Shown one piece after another: positions 16,452 to 24,663 of a stretch of 49,449 bases of DNA. The stretch's first letter is position 1. Each line of letters opens with the position of its first letter. The translations under genes and the position numbers were made by a program. Origin of the DNA: Planktotalea frisia (GTDB lineage Bacteria; Pseudomonadota; Alphaproteobacteria; Rhodobacterales; Rhodobacteraceae); assembly GCF_001890925.1 (NCBI RefSeq), contig NZ_MLCB01000095.1, positions 1 to 49,449 of the forward strand. The letters run 5' to 3'. Under the pieces are notes generated by a model. The model searched no databases. It saw nothing but the letters and a program-made list of their open reading frames with translations, and had not been told where the DNA came from.

Positions 16452-16751
16452 TTAAGTTGGTTGGTTTGTTTCGATTTTTTGCCAATCCAGAAAGGGATTT
16501 TCACGAAAGGCAAACCGCTCAAGGTGACTGGTCAGAATTCCGATCACTTGATCGAGTCGGGTTTGATCATCAGCTTGGGCCAGTATTTCGAGATCACTAT
16601 CGCTCGCTGTCAGCTGGCAACGACCAAACGAAAATTCGATACTGCCCTTTGCGTCGCCATGCTCCGCTTTGATCTTTCTGCCAAAGTGATCACAAAGCTG
16701 CGCAAGGTAACGGTTTGCGCTGTGGGTTGGGAAGGACGCGATGGCTTTCAC
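16452..16751 (-). CDS. DUF2218 domain protein
   Basis: This protein of about 99 residues matches the DUF2218 pattern: ANRYLAQLCDHFGRKI near the N-terminus, then a conserved Gly-rich strand (GSIEFSFGRCQL) and a C-terminal helix ending HLERFAFRENPFLDW. The GTG at 16751 has GGAG 9 bases upstream and gives the usual family length; the ATG at 16805 would add 18 residues and run further towards the divergent LysR gene. DUF2218 genes commonly sit beside siderophore-interacting proteins, as here. The biochemical role is unknown. Confidence 0.8.
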   Translation of the reverse strand: MKAIASFPTHSANRYLAQLCDHFGRKIKAEHGDAKGSIEFSFGRCQLTASDSDLEILAQADDQTRLDQVIGILTSHLERFAFRENPFLDWQKIETNQPT

Positions 16752-16885
16752 TTGTTTGTTCTCCAGTTGTTGAGAAGAACGTAGCGCTGCCAGATTGCCT
16801 TGCATATTCGTTCATTTCAGAAGACATAGTTCCGCACACCGGATCAGTAAAAGTGGTCACAGAAACGCGCCCGAAAGGCAGAACA

Positions 16886-17791
16886 ATGATTGATCACCTT
16901 AGACAAATGGCTATCTTCGCAAGGGTCGTCGATGAAGGGTCATTCCGCGCAGCCGCAAACGACATTGGCCTAGCACCATCCCGAATAAGCGAAACAGTGT
17001 CCGACCTTGAGGCCTATCTAGGTGTGACTTTGCTCTATCGCACGACACGCAAAATCTCGCTAACCAACGAAGGTCGCATCTTTTACGCGCGCGTTGTCGA
17101 AATGATCCGAAGCGCCGAAACCGGATTGAATGAACTCAACGCATTGTCTTTGGAGCCCGTCGGTGCCCTGCGCATTTCCTTACCTGCCTTTTTGTCCACA
17201 GGCCCACTGTCCACAGCAGTCGCCACATTTGCTCGTTTGCATCCGCATGTTGCTTTTTCTGTCGCCTATTCCGATCAACCCCTAGGGCTTATCGAGAATG
17301 GGTTTGATTTGAATATCCGAGTGGGATGGCTCGATGACAGCTCAATGATGTCGCGCAAACTGGCCGATGGCGAACGCTATCTGGTTGCAGGAACAGACTA
17401 TGCGCGCGCACGCAAAATGCCCAAGCGTCCTGCTGATTTGGAAGATTGGGATTGGATCCGTTATCAACAAAGGGCCGATACAACAGAGTTTACATCTGCG
17501 TCAGGAAAAACAGAGAAAGTTACCGGAAAGGCCCAGATCGAGGTCGATAGTGTTGATGCGCTCTACCACATCGCCAAACAGAATTTGGGTGCCACTATAC
17601 TACCATCGTTCCTAGCGGAACGCGGCTTAGCGTCCGGTGAATTGGTACGGCTTATCCCTGATTGGACGCTACGACCACTCGGCATCTATGCTGTGTGGCC
17701 AGACAAGTCGCGACGTGAAAGTTTGACATTGTTATTTGTCCGCTTCTTGGCCAAACAAGGCCTTTGCCAACCTGAGGCAAATGAGGACTAA
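16886..17791 (+). CDS. LysR-family transcriptional regulator
   Basis: This 301-residue regulator starts with a winged helix-turn-helix (residues 1-60: MAIFARVVDEGSFRAAANDIG, then APSRISETVSDLEAYLG) and continues with a LysR substrate-binding domain of the AaeR/CrgA-like subgroup (about 90-290). The ATG at 16886 is preceded by AAAGG. The frame stays open 57 codons further upstream but would overlap the divergent DUF2218 gene. The divergent position suggests control of the DUF2218-exported protein-membrane protein-reductase set. The inducer is unknown. Confidence 0.9.
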   Translation: MIDHLRQMAIFARVVDEGSFRAAANDIGLAPSRISETVSDLEAYLGVTLLYRTTRKISLTNEGRIFYARVVEMIRSAETGLNELNALSLEPVGALRISLPAFLSTGPLSTAVATFARLHPHVAFSVAYSDQPLGLIENGFDLNIRVGWLDDSSMMSRKLADGERYLVAGTDYARARKMPKRPADLEDWDWIRYQQRADTTEFTSASGKTEKVTGKAQIEVDSVDALYHIAKQNLGATILPSFLAERGLASGELVRLIPDWTLRPLGIYAVWPDKSRRESLTLLFVRFLAKQGLCQPEANED

Positions 17792-17971
17792 GGTATCATC
17801 ACACCCTCCAAGATCGTTTATTCAAGACCCCTGAGGGTAAATAAAAGTGACGCAGCGTAAGCATCTTTTCCGCACAGCGGAATTGACTCCCGCAGCAATC
17901 GCATTGTTCATTCCCCTTAGGCCAAGTGGGTGCGTATGCTGCAATCCCAAGGTCATTATGGGAGGAATTTT

Positions 17972-19132
17972 ATGCGTATATTCTCACTAGCAGCGGCGAT
18001 TTCCATCGCGGCTGGGGCTGTGTCGGCCGAAGGGGCTGATCTGCCAAAACAACTGACTTGGACCGCCTATGGCACTGGATCAGCGGGTTACAATCAATCG
18101 GTTGCGATTGGTGCGGCCTTACAAACAGCAAGCGGCGTAAACCTGCGCGTGCTACCGGGTAAGAACGACATCGCCCGCACAGAACCACTGCGTCAGGGCA
18201 AAGTGCAATTCTCGGCGAATGGTGTCGGTGGATCATTCATGGCCCAAGAAGGCGTGTTTCAATTTGGTGCTGAAAATTGGGGTCCGCAGCCTGTGCGTGT
18301 TCTTGCGGCAAACAATGGTGGAACTGTCGGTCTATCCCTCGCCGTCGCAGCAGAGGCTTGCGAAAAAGCAGGCAAGCCGGGATGCGAAGACTTCACTTAC
18401 TCAGACCTCAAAGGCATGCGTGTCGCTTGGGTCAAAGGCGCACCAGCGCTTAACGTGAACAACGGTGCTTATCTCGCCTATGGCGGCTTGACTTGGGATG
18501 ACGTTGAAAAAGTCGAGTTCGGCGGATTTGGCGATAGCTGGGCAGGTATGATCGACGGCTCTGTCGATGCCGCGTTCGCCTCAACGAATTCTGGTCGCGC
18601 ATACGAAGCAGCCTCTGGTCCACGCGGTGTGTTCTGGCCGCCGATTGATGCGAATAACGCCGAGGGCATCGCGCGCATGCAAGCCATCGCGCCGTTCTTC
18701 ACGCCGATGATCGCCAAGGTTGGCGCAACCATCGACGACACAGATGGCGTTGCAACAGCGGGTTACGCTTATCCGGTCCTTATGACCTACGCGGTTCAAG
18801 ACGAGGGTCTAACCTACAACATGACCAAGGCGATGAACGAAAATTTTGACGCCTTTAAAGGCAACGCGCCGGGCATCAACGGTTGGGCGCTGGATAAGCA
18901 GAACTTCCAATGGGTTGCCCCCTATCATGAAGGTGCAGTGCGCTATTACACCGAAATCGGTGTGTGGTCTGATGAAGCCCAAGCACACAACGACAACCTG
19001 ATTGCGCGCCAAGCTGCATTGATGGCAGCCTGGGAAGAGCTAAAGGCCGAAGCGCCCTCAGATTGGGAAGCAGCATGGGAAGCAAAGCGTCGTGAGGCGC
19101 TCAAAGCAGGCGGTTTTGCAGTCGTTTTCTAA
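17972..19132 (+). CDS. TAXI-family TRAP transporter solute-binding protein
   Basis: This 386-residue periplasmic binding protein is of the TAXI family, the receptor of a TRAP transporter. It has a signal peptide (MRIFSLAAAISIAAGAVSA) and the family opening WTAYGTGSAGYNQSVAIGAAL, followed by PGKNDIARTEPLRQGKVQFS and GGFGDSWAGMIDGSVDAAFAS. GGGAGGA 6-7 bases before the ATG at 17972 is a strong ribosome site. The fused permease follows after an intercistronic hairpin. TAXI systems import organic acids, amino acids or unknown solutes. Here the transporter heads a run leading directly into selAB, the tRNA-Sec gene and a selenoprotein, so the solute may be the substrate of that redox system. Confidence 0.93.
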   Translation: MRIFSLAAAISIAAGAVSAEGADLPKQLTWTAYGTGSAGYNQSVAIGAALQTASGVNLRVLPGKNDIARTEPLRQGKVQFSANGVGGSFMAQEGVFQFGAENWGPQPVRVLAANNGGTVGLSLAVAAEACEKAGKPGCEDFTYSDLKGMRVAWVKGAPALNVNNGAYLAYGGLTWDDVEKVEFGGFGDSWAGMIDGSVDAAFASTNSGRAYEAASGPRGVFWPPIDANNAEGIARMQAIAPFFTPMIAKVGATIDDTDGVATAGYAYPVLMTYAVQDEGLTYNMTKAMNENFDAFKGNAPGINGWALDKQNFQWVAPYHEGAVRYYTEIGVWSDEAQAHNDNLIARQAALMAAWEELKAEAPSDWEAAWEAKRREALKAGGFAVVF

Positions 19133-19150
19133 ACGATCTTTCATGTGAAG

Positions 19151-19174
19151 CAGGCGGGCCGTTTGGCCCGTCTG
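19151..19174 (+). promoter_or_regulatory. Intercistronic hairpin between TAXI receptor and permease
   Basis: CAGGCGGGCC-GTTT-GGCCCGTCTG forms a 10-bp stem with one G-U pair and a four-base loop, 18 bases after the receptor stop. No T-run follows, so it is more likely to stabilise or partly attenuate the message, giving more binding protein than permease, than to be a full terminator. Confidence 0.65.
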
Positions 19175-19207
19175 AAGACCTCGTCCAACAGTTGCTTGGA
19201 GCAAAAC

Positions 19208-21184
19208 ATGACAGAGCAAACCAGTGCCACCGATCGCGGCAGTTCAGCCATTGAGGCGGAACGCAAAGCGGAACGGTTGACCTTTTCCGGTGCGTCGCGC
19301 TGGGTGATTATCGTGTTCACGTTGGCCGCCATTGGTGTCGCGATCAATCAGCTCTTCAATCTACGACTTGGCGGATATTCCTTGCTGGAGGGCATGTATC
19401 TCTACGTCCTCGCGGGTCTTTTTCTCAGCCTCACCTTCATCACCTTTCGCGCATACGGACCACCATCGCCAGACGTCCCTTGGTACGATTGGGTTTTGGC
19501 CGCAGCGACGCTCGTTATAACAGGCTTTTTCGTTTTCACTGCCGATGCAAGCCTTGATGGCGGCTGGGAATACGCCGCACCTGATCGCGCTGTCTGGGCC
19601 TCAATCGCGCTTTACTTATTGATTTTAGAGGGTACACGCCGCGCGGGTGGATTGGTGTTGTTCTGCATCGTCTTATTGTTCTCGCTCTACCCGACATTCG
19701 CCGAACATGTGCCTGATCCGCTCAATGGATTTACCCAGCCGTTCACCGATGTGATCCCTTATTTCATGATCTCCTCCGAAGCGTCCTTTGGCATTCCAAT
19801 GCGCGCCTTTGGCAACCTTGTAATCGGCTTCATCTTGTTCGGTGCGGTCTTGCAATTTACAGGCGGCGGCAAGTTTTTCAACAACCTCGCCATGGCACTT
19901 GTAGGCGGATATCGTGGCGGTGCTGCGAAGGTCTCAATCTTCGCATCGGGCTTTATGGGGTCGATGTCCGGCTCAGTGATTTCCAATGTGTTAACCACTG
20001 GGGCCGTCTCTATCCCTGCAATGAAAAAGACCGGGTTTTCCGCGCGCTACGCCGCCGCGACAGAGGCCTGTGCCTCAACAGGTGGTGTGTTGATGCCCCC
20101 GATCATGGGCGCGACAGCCTTTGTAATCGCGTCATGGCTAAGCCGCCCTTACGTGGAGATCATGCTCGCGGCAGCGATCCCGTCCTTGCTGTATTTCTTT
20201 GGGCTTTTCGTGCAGATCGATGCCTATTCCGCCCGTCGCGGCCTCAAAGGCTTGCCCAAAGTTGACCGCCCCGCTGTGATGCAAACAATGCGCGAAGGCT
20301 GGCTCTACATCGCCGTTTTTGCGCTTTTGATTTTTCTCATGGTCGCGTTTCGCTGGGAAAAGACAGCGCCGTTTTATGCCGTCGCTTTGCTTCTCGTGGT
20401 GAATCAATTCAACAAGAACGACCGTGTCTCTTGGCAGGGTTTTCTCAACATCATCGTATCGGTCGGGCGCACTTTGTCTGAATTGGTCGCTGTGCTTCTT
20501 GGTATCGGCATGATCGTCGGCGCGTTCCAAGCGACGGGTCTTACAGGTCCGCTTGCCAACGAATTAGTGCATATGGCTGGCAGCTCCTTGACCATGTTGC
20601 TCATCATGGGCGCGGTAACTTCGTTCATCTTCGGCATGGGGATGACGGTAACCGCGTGCTACATTTTCTTGGCTGTGGTTCTTGCGCCTGCCCTTGTGCA
20701 AGCAGGGTTAAACGAACTCGCAGTGCATTTGTTCATTCTCTATTGGGGCATGGTCAGCTTCATCACGCCGCCCGTCGCATTGGGTGCTTTTGCTGCCGCG
20801 TCGATGGCTGGCGCGAATGCGTTTAGTACCGGTTTTGAAGCGATGAAATTAGGTGGTGTGATCTACGTGATCCCCTTCTTCTTCGTGCTGAACCCCGCGT
20901 TGATTGGCCAAGGCCCTTTGCTAGAAGTCGCAATTGTTTTGAGTTGCGCGCTCATCGGCGTGTGGTTCTTGTCTGCCGCATTGCAAGGTTACGTGGCTTT
21001 CCTCGGCCCACTCAATTCCAGCACGCTGAGCACCGTGATGCGTGTGGTTCTGTTCCTTGCAGGTCTTTGTATTGCAGCGCCCATTGGTGGGATTTTGGGT
21101 TTGAGCCATTTGATGCTCACGCTTGTTGGTTTCGCGCTTGCCATTCCACCGCTTGCCTTCGCGCGGCGCGCGGCGCAAAACTAA
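19208..21184 (+). CDS. TRAP transporter fused permease subunit (small plus large membrane domains)
   Basis: This 658-residue membrane protein is a TRAP permease in which the small (4-TM) and large (12-TM) subunits are fused, the normal partner of TAXI receptors. The first third holds the small domain; from about residue 215 the large domain shows the conserved GGGKFFNNLAMALVGGYRGG, GFMGSMSGSVISNVLTTGAVSIPAMKK and EACASTGGVLMPPIMGATAFV. Start 19208 has TTGGAG 6 bases upstream; a further 21 codons upstream lack a site. SelA begins about 33 bases after its stop. No terminator is visible in that gap, so transcription may run from the transporter into the selenocysteine genes. Confidence 0.92.
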   Translation: MTEQTSATDRGSSAIEAERKAERLTFSGASRWVIIVFTLAAIGVAINQLFNLRLGGYSLLEGMYLYVLAGLFLSLTFITFRAYGPPSPDVPWYDWVLAAATLVITGFFVFTADASLDGGWEYAAPDRAVWASIALYLLILEGTRRAGGLVLFCIVLLFSLYPTFAEHVPDPLNGFTQPFTDVIPYFMISSEASFGIPMRAFGNLVIGFILFGAVLQFTGGGKFFNNLAMALVGGYRGGAAKVSIFASGFMGSMSGSVISNVLTTGAVSIPAMKKTGFSARYAAATEACASTGGVLMPPIMGATAFVIASWLSRPYVEIMLAAAIPSLLYFFGLFVQIDAYSARRGLKGLPKVDRPAVMQTMREGWLYIAVFALLIFLMVAFRWEKTAPFYAVALLLVVNQFNKNDRVSWQGFLNIIVSVGRTLSELVAVLLGIGMIVGAFQATGLTGPLANELVHMAGSSLTMLLIMGAVTSFIFGMGMTVTACYIFLAVVLAPALVQAGLNELAVHLFILYWGMVSFITPPVALGAFAAASMAGANAFSTGFEAMKLGGVIYVIPFFFVLNPALIGQGPLLEVAIVLSCALIGVWFLSAALQGYVAFLGPLNSSTLSTVMRVVLFLAGLCIAAPIGGILGLSHLMLTLVGFALAIPPLAFARRAAQN

Positions 21185-21217
21185 GCTGTATTAAAACGGC
21201 GCGGGAGCTTGTCGGAC

Positions 21218-22609
21218 GTGCTCAAAACTCTGAGAGATCTTCCACAGATTCAGACGTTGCTCGATCAACCTTTGATCAAAAAACTTGAAGCCCAGCTTGG
21301 TCATGCGCAAACCGTGGCCGCGTTGCGCGGCATCATTGATCAGGCCCGCGCTGAATTGCTGGACGGCGCCGAAGTCGATCTTCCCGCATTTGACAGTTAT
21401 CAGTTCGCCGATCAGGTGAAGGACATCATAAACTCCGCCAACGCATCGTCGCTTAAGCCAGTGATCAACGCGACAGGCATCTTGATCCACACCAATCTTG
21501 GCCGCGCTCGCATGGCCCCCGAAGCGGTTGAAGCGATGCAAGCCATCGCCGCTACACCGTCCAATCTTGAGCTGGACCTAAACACAGGCAAACGCGGATC
21601 ACGTCACACACATGTGGAAGAGTTAATATGCGCACTCACGGGCGCAGAGGCCGCCGTTGTCGTGAACAACTGCGCGGCGGCGGTTCTTCTGAGTTTGATG
21701 GCCACAGCCGCAGGCCGCAATGTCGTTGCTTCGCGGGGTGAACTGATCGAAATCGGCGGATCATTCCGTTTGCCTGACGTGATTGCACAAAGCGGTGCCA
21801 TGCTGCGCGAGGTGGGTGCAACCAACAAAACAAGGCTCAGTGATTACGCAGCCGCTATCAACGAAGACACTGCAGTTTTGCTGAAAAGCCACACCAGTAA
21901 TTTCAAGATAGTGGGTTTCACTGCCTCGCCAGAGCGGCGCGATTTGGCGCAACTGGCGAAAGAAAACGACGTCATTTTGATGGAAGATCTCGGCAGTGGT
22001 GTGCTAATTGATCTCGCGCAATACGGTTTGGTGGACGAACCTGTCGTAGCTGACATCCTTAAATCCGGTGTGGATCTCGTGATGTTCTCTGGCGACAAGT
22101 TATTGGGTGGTCCTCAGGCCGGAATAATTGCCGGCCGTGCGGATATCATTGACGATCTGAAATCGCACCCTTTGATGCGCGCTGTCCGCATAGACAAGCT
22201 TTCGCTCGCGGCCCTTGAAGCGACTTTGCGGCTTTATCGACCGCCCCATGATCCAACGCTGAAAATACCTGTTCTTCAGATGCTATCAGAACCTTTAGAA
22301 ACAATTCGCCAACGAGCGCATGAATTATCGCACAAACTCACTAGTCTTGGCATCATTGACGTTGAGGTGTTCGAGAGTGCTTGCCAAGTTGGCGGTGGCA
22401 CATTGCCCGAGCAAGACGTCGCAAGCTTCGCGGTTTCGCTCGCCCTGCCCGCTATGTCCCCAGATCAGTTTGCCGCGCAGTTACGCCAAAGCGTAACGCC
22501 AGTGATTGGGCGGATAAAGAACGCAAGAACGATCTTCGATCTACGCACTGTGCGCGCCGCAGAGGTTCCCTTGATCGTTGCCGCCATTGCCAAGATCCTA
22601 AGCCCATGA
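21218..22609 (+). CDS. selA: L-seryl-tRNA(Sec) selenium transferase SelA
   Basis: This 463-residue PLP enzyme converts seryl-tRNA(Sec) to selenocysteyl-tRNA(Sec) using selenophosphate. Family motifs are PVINATGILIHTNLGRA, the GKRGSRH segment, NNCAAAVLLSLMA and the PLP-binding lysine in FSGDKLLGGPQAG (K294 from this start). GGGAG lies 10 bases before GTG 21218; an in-frame TTG at 21209 is only 1 base from it and less likely. The last bases overlap selB (ATGA). The length equals that of bacterial SelA. selD is not in the window and must be elsewhere if the pathway is complete. Confidence 0.96.
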   Translation: MLKTLRDLPQIQTLLDQPLIKKLEAQLGHAQTVAALRGIIDQARAELLDGAEVDLPAFDSYQFADQVKDIINSANASSLKPVINATGILIHTNLGRARMAPEAVEAMQAIAATPSNLELDLNTGKRGSRHTHVEELICALTGAEAAVVVNNCAAAVLLSLMATAAGRNVVASRGELIEIGGSFRLPDVIAQSGAMLREVGATNKTRLSDYAAAINEDTAVLLKSHTSNFKIVGFTASPERRDLAQLAKENDVILMEDLGSGVLIDLAQYGLVDEPVVADILKSGVDLVMFSGDKLLGGPQAGIIAGRADIIDDLKSHPLMRAVRIDKLSLAALEATLRLYRPPHDPTLKIPVLQMLSEPLETIRQRAHELSHKLTSLGIIDVEVFESACQVGGGTLPEQDVASFAVSLALPAMSPDQFAAQLRQSVTPVIGRIKNARTIFDLRTVRAAEVPLIVAAIAKILSP

Positions 22610-24498
22610 AGACCTACTGCGTTGTCGTAATCGGCCATGTGGATCACGGCAAAACATCACTGGTACGCGCACTGACGGGCACAGACACAGACCGCTTGCC
22701 CGAAGAAAAAGCACGCGGTCTGTCGATTACGCCCGGCTTTGCGCATTGCACCTATCCGGGTGGCGTCGTCGATCTTGTGGATGCGCCGGGGCATGCGGAT
22801 TTCATTCAAGCGATGATCTCTGGCGCTTCGGGCGCGCAGGCGGCTTTGGTTGTTATCTCAATGGCTGACGGTGTGTGTGCGCAGACTTTGGAACATTTGC
22901 GCATCGCTGGCTTGCTCGGAATTGCGCAGGCCGTGATTGCTGTAACCAAGTCCGACACCGTTCCGAGGGCTGAGCATTCAAAGCGGCTTTCTGAGATCAC
23001 ACAAGCCCTATCGCAGACACCATACGCGAACGCGCCAAAAGTTGTGTGTTCCGCGCTGTCTGGCCAAGGTATTGAAGCCTTGCACAATGCCTTAGAAAAG
23101 CTGTTGGCATATGAAATCCAAAACACTCATTCACCGTATAGTTTCTTACCGATAGATCGCACCTTCACACTTGAAGGTCAGGGCACCGTTGTAACAGGCA
23201 CTTTGCTGGGCCAAGACTTGAACCTTGAAGACAAATTACACCTGCAACCTGCTGGCTCTGAAATCTCTATCAGAAGTTTACAAAGCCGTGGCGTTACACG
23301 TGATCGCATCAAAGTGGGCGAGCGCATGGCCGCGAATTTGAGAGGGATCAACGCGCGCGAGATTGCGCGGGGTTCGGTGCTATGCACGCAGGGGGTTGGA
23401 ACGCCGTCCAATTGCATCGATGTACATTTGAAATTGCTGTCCGCACCGGCAAAACCTTTGAAACATATGCAAGAACTGCGTGTTTTGTTTGGTGCCTCTA
23501 GTGCGGTTGCACAGGTGCGATTATTCAAAGGCTACGATCAAGAATTTGCTCAGTTGCGATTCAGAAAACCAGTCGTCGGCTTCGAAGGTCAGGTGGCAAT
23601 ATTGCGGTGCTTGTCGCCCTCGGAAACGCTCGGGAATGCGCAGTTCTTGGATCCTGAGGCAAAGCCAACGAAGACAGGCGACGTTGAACGCTTGGGAGTG
23701 TTAGTCGCTGCGCAAAAACGTGACCCAAGGGCCATCGCCCATGCCCTGATAAAGCAGGGAAAGGGGCTTGCGAAACAAACGGATATCGCGCGGCTTGCAC
23801 GGGTTAGAACGGATATACTAGCCGATGTCTTAGGCGAGAAATTTGTGAACGTGAACTCTGTTCGGATCACCAGCGAGAAACAGATTGAGGTCGCCAAATT
23901 GGCGATAGTAAACGCCCTCACTCAATACCACCTTGCCCATCCGCTTCGATCTAGCGCGCCGCGCAGCGTGATCGAAAACCGTTCTTTTGCTGCCCTGTTT
24001 GTGCAATACGTTGAGGACAAGCTTGTCGCCAAAGGGGCATTGCTGAAAGCGGCGAACATGCTCTCACTCGCAGATCACGATCCGATGGCAAAGTTAAGCA
24101 ATGCCCAGCACCAATCGATGCGTAAGATCGAAGATGCATATAGGCTTGCAGGGTTAGAGGAGCCTTCTGGCGAAACTCTACCACAAACTGATGAAACAAC
24201 AGAGCTAAAGCAGCTTTTGCTTGAACAAAAGCGCCTCATTTCTCTCCACAACGTCGCCCTGAAACGCACGCTCGTCTTTCATACAGAAACACTAGATTGG
24301 GCGGCAAATGCGCTTGGCTTTGCTTTTGCGAAACAGCAACCTTTCACAACCTCGCAAGCGCGCACAGCCCTTGGCACAAGCCGACGAGTTATTGTTCCCT
24401 TACTTGAGCATTTCGACACAATAGGAGTGACGATCCGAGACAGTGACACCCGCCAGATCGCCTCTGCGAAAGCGGTTCCCCAGAGCACTGGAGCTTGA
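22606..24498 (+). CDS. selB: Selenocysteine-specific elongation factor SelB
   Basis: This 630-residue GTPase delivers Sec-tRNA(Sec) to UGA codons marked by a SECIS hairpin. GTPase motifs are GHVDHGKT (G1), EEKARGLSITPGFA (G2 region), DAPGHADF (G3) and TKSD (G4). Domain II has EGQGTVVTGTLLGQ. The C-terminal third (about 400-630) should form the winged helices that bind SECIS RNA; LGTSRRVIVPLLEHFDTIGVT fits the last of these. The ATG at 22606 overlaps the selA stop (ATGA). The longer open frame upstream is just the shadow of selA. The tRNA-Sec gene begins 17 bases after its stop. Confidence 0.96.
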   Translation: MKTYCVVVIGHVDHGKTSLVRALTGTDTDRLPEEKARGLSITPGFAHCTYPGGVVDLVDAPGHADFIQAMISGASGAQAALVVISMADGVCAQTLEHLRIAGLLGIAQAVIAVTKSDTVPRAEHSKRLSEITQALSQTPYANAPKVVCSALSGQGIEALHNALEKLLAYEIQNTHSPYSFLPIDRTFTLEGQGTVVTGTLLGQDLNLEDKLHLQPAGSEISIRSLQSRGVTRDRIKVGERMAANLRGINAREIARGSVLCTQGVGTPSNCIDVHLKLLSAPAKPLKHMQELRVLFGASSAVAQVRLFKGYDQEFAQLRFRKPVVGFEGQVAILRCLSPSETLGNAQFLDPEAKPTKTGDVERLGVLVAAQKRDPRAIAHALIKQGKGLAKQTDIARLARVRTDILADVLGEKFVNVNSVRITSEKQIEVAKLAIVNALTQYHLAHPLRSSAPRSVIENRSFAALFVQYVEDKLVAKGALLKAANMLSLADHDPMAKLSNAQHQSMRKIEDAYRLAGLEEPSGETLPQTDETTELKQLLLEQKRLISLHNVALKRTLVFHTETLDWAANALGFAFAKQQPFTTSQARTALGTSRRVIVPLLEHFDTIGVTIRDSDTRQIASAKAVPQSTGA

Positions 24499-24514
24499 TA
24501 GGCTCGTTATACTT

Positions 24515-24609
24515 GGAGGTGACTGGAGTCTGGTGGCTTCCCTGGTCTTCAAAACCATGGACGCGTCGAAACGGCGTGTGGTGGGTTCGATTCCCATCCA
24601 CCTCCGCCA
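24515..24609 (+). tRNA. selC: tRNA-Sec (anticodon TCA), CCA encoded
   Basis: The acceptor stem GGAGGTG pairs with CACCTCC at 24599-24605, followed by discriminator G and encoded CCA (24607-24609). The anticodon loop CTTCAAA carries anticodon TCA at 24549-24551. A long variable arm lies between about 24558 and 24578, and the T arm is GTGGG-TTCGATT-CCCAT. The length (about 92 bases before CCA) and TCA anticodon identify selenocysteine tRNA. It sits directly between selB and the thioredoxin-fusion gene, in the same direction. Confidence 0.95.
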
Positions 24610-24663
24610 TGGACATTTAACTGCCTTTGCCACCAAACTGAGACGACTTAGAGGAGATCAAAG

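Noticed and set aside
21209-21217. TTG at 21209 as the selA start
   Set aside because: The GGGAG site lies only one base before it, whereas GTG 21218 has a 10-base spacing.
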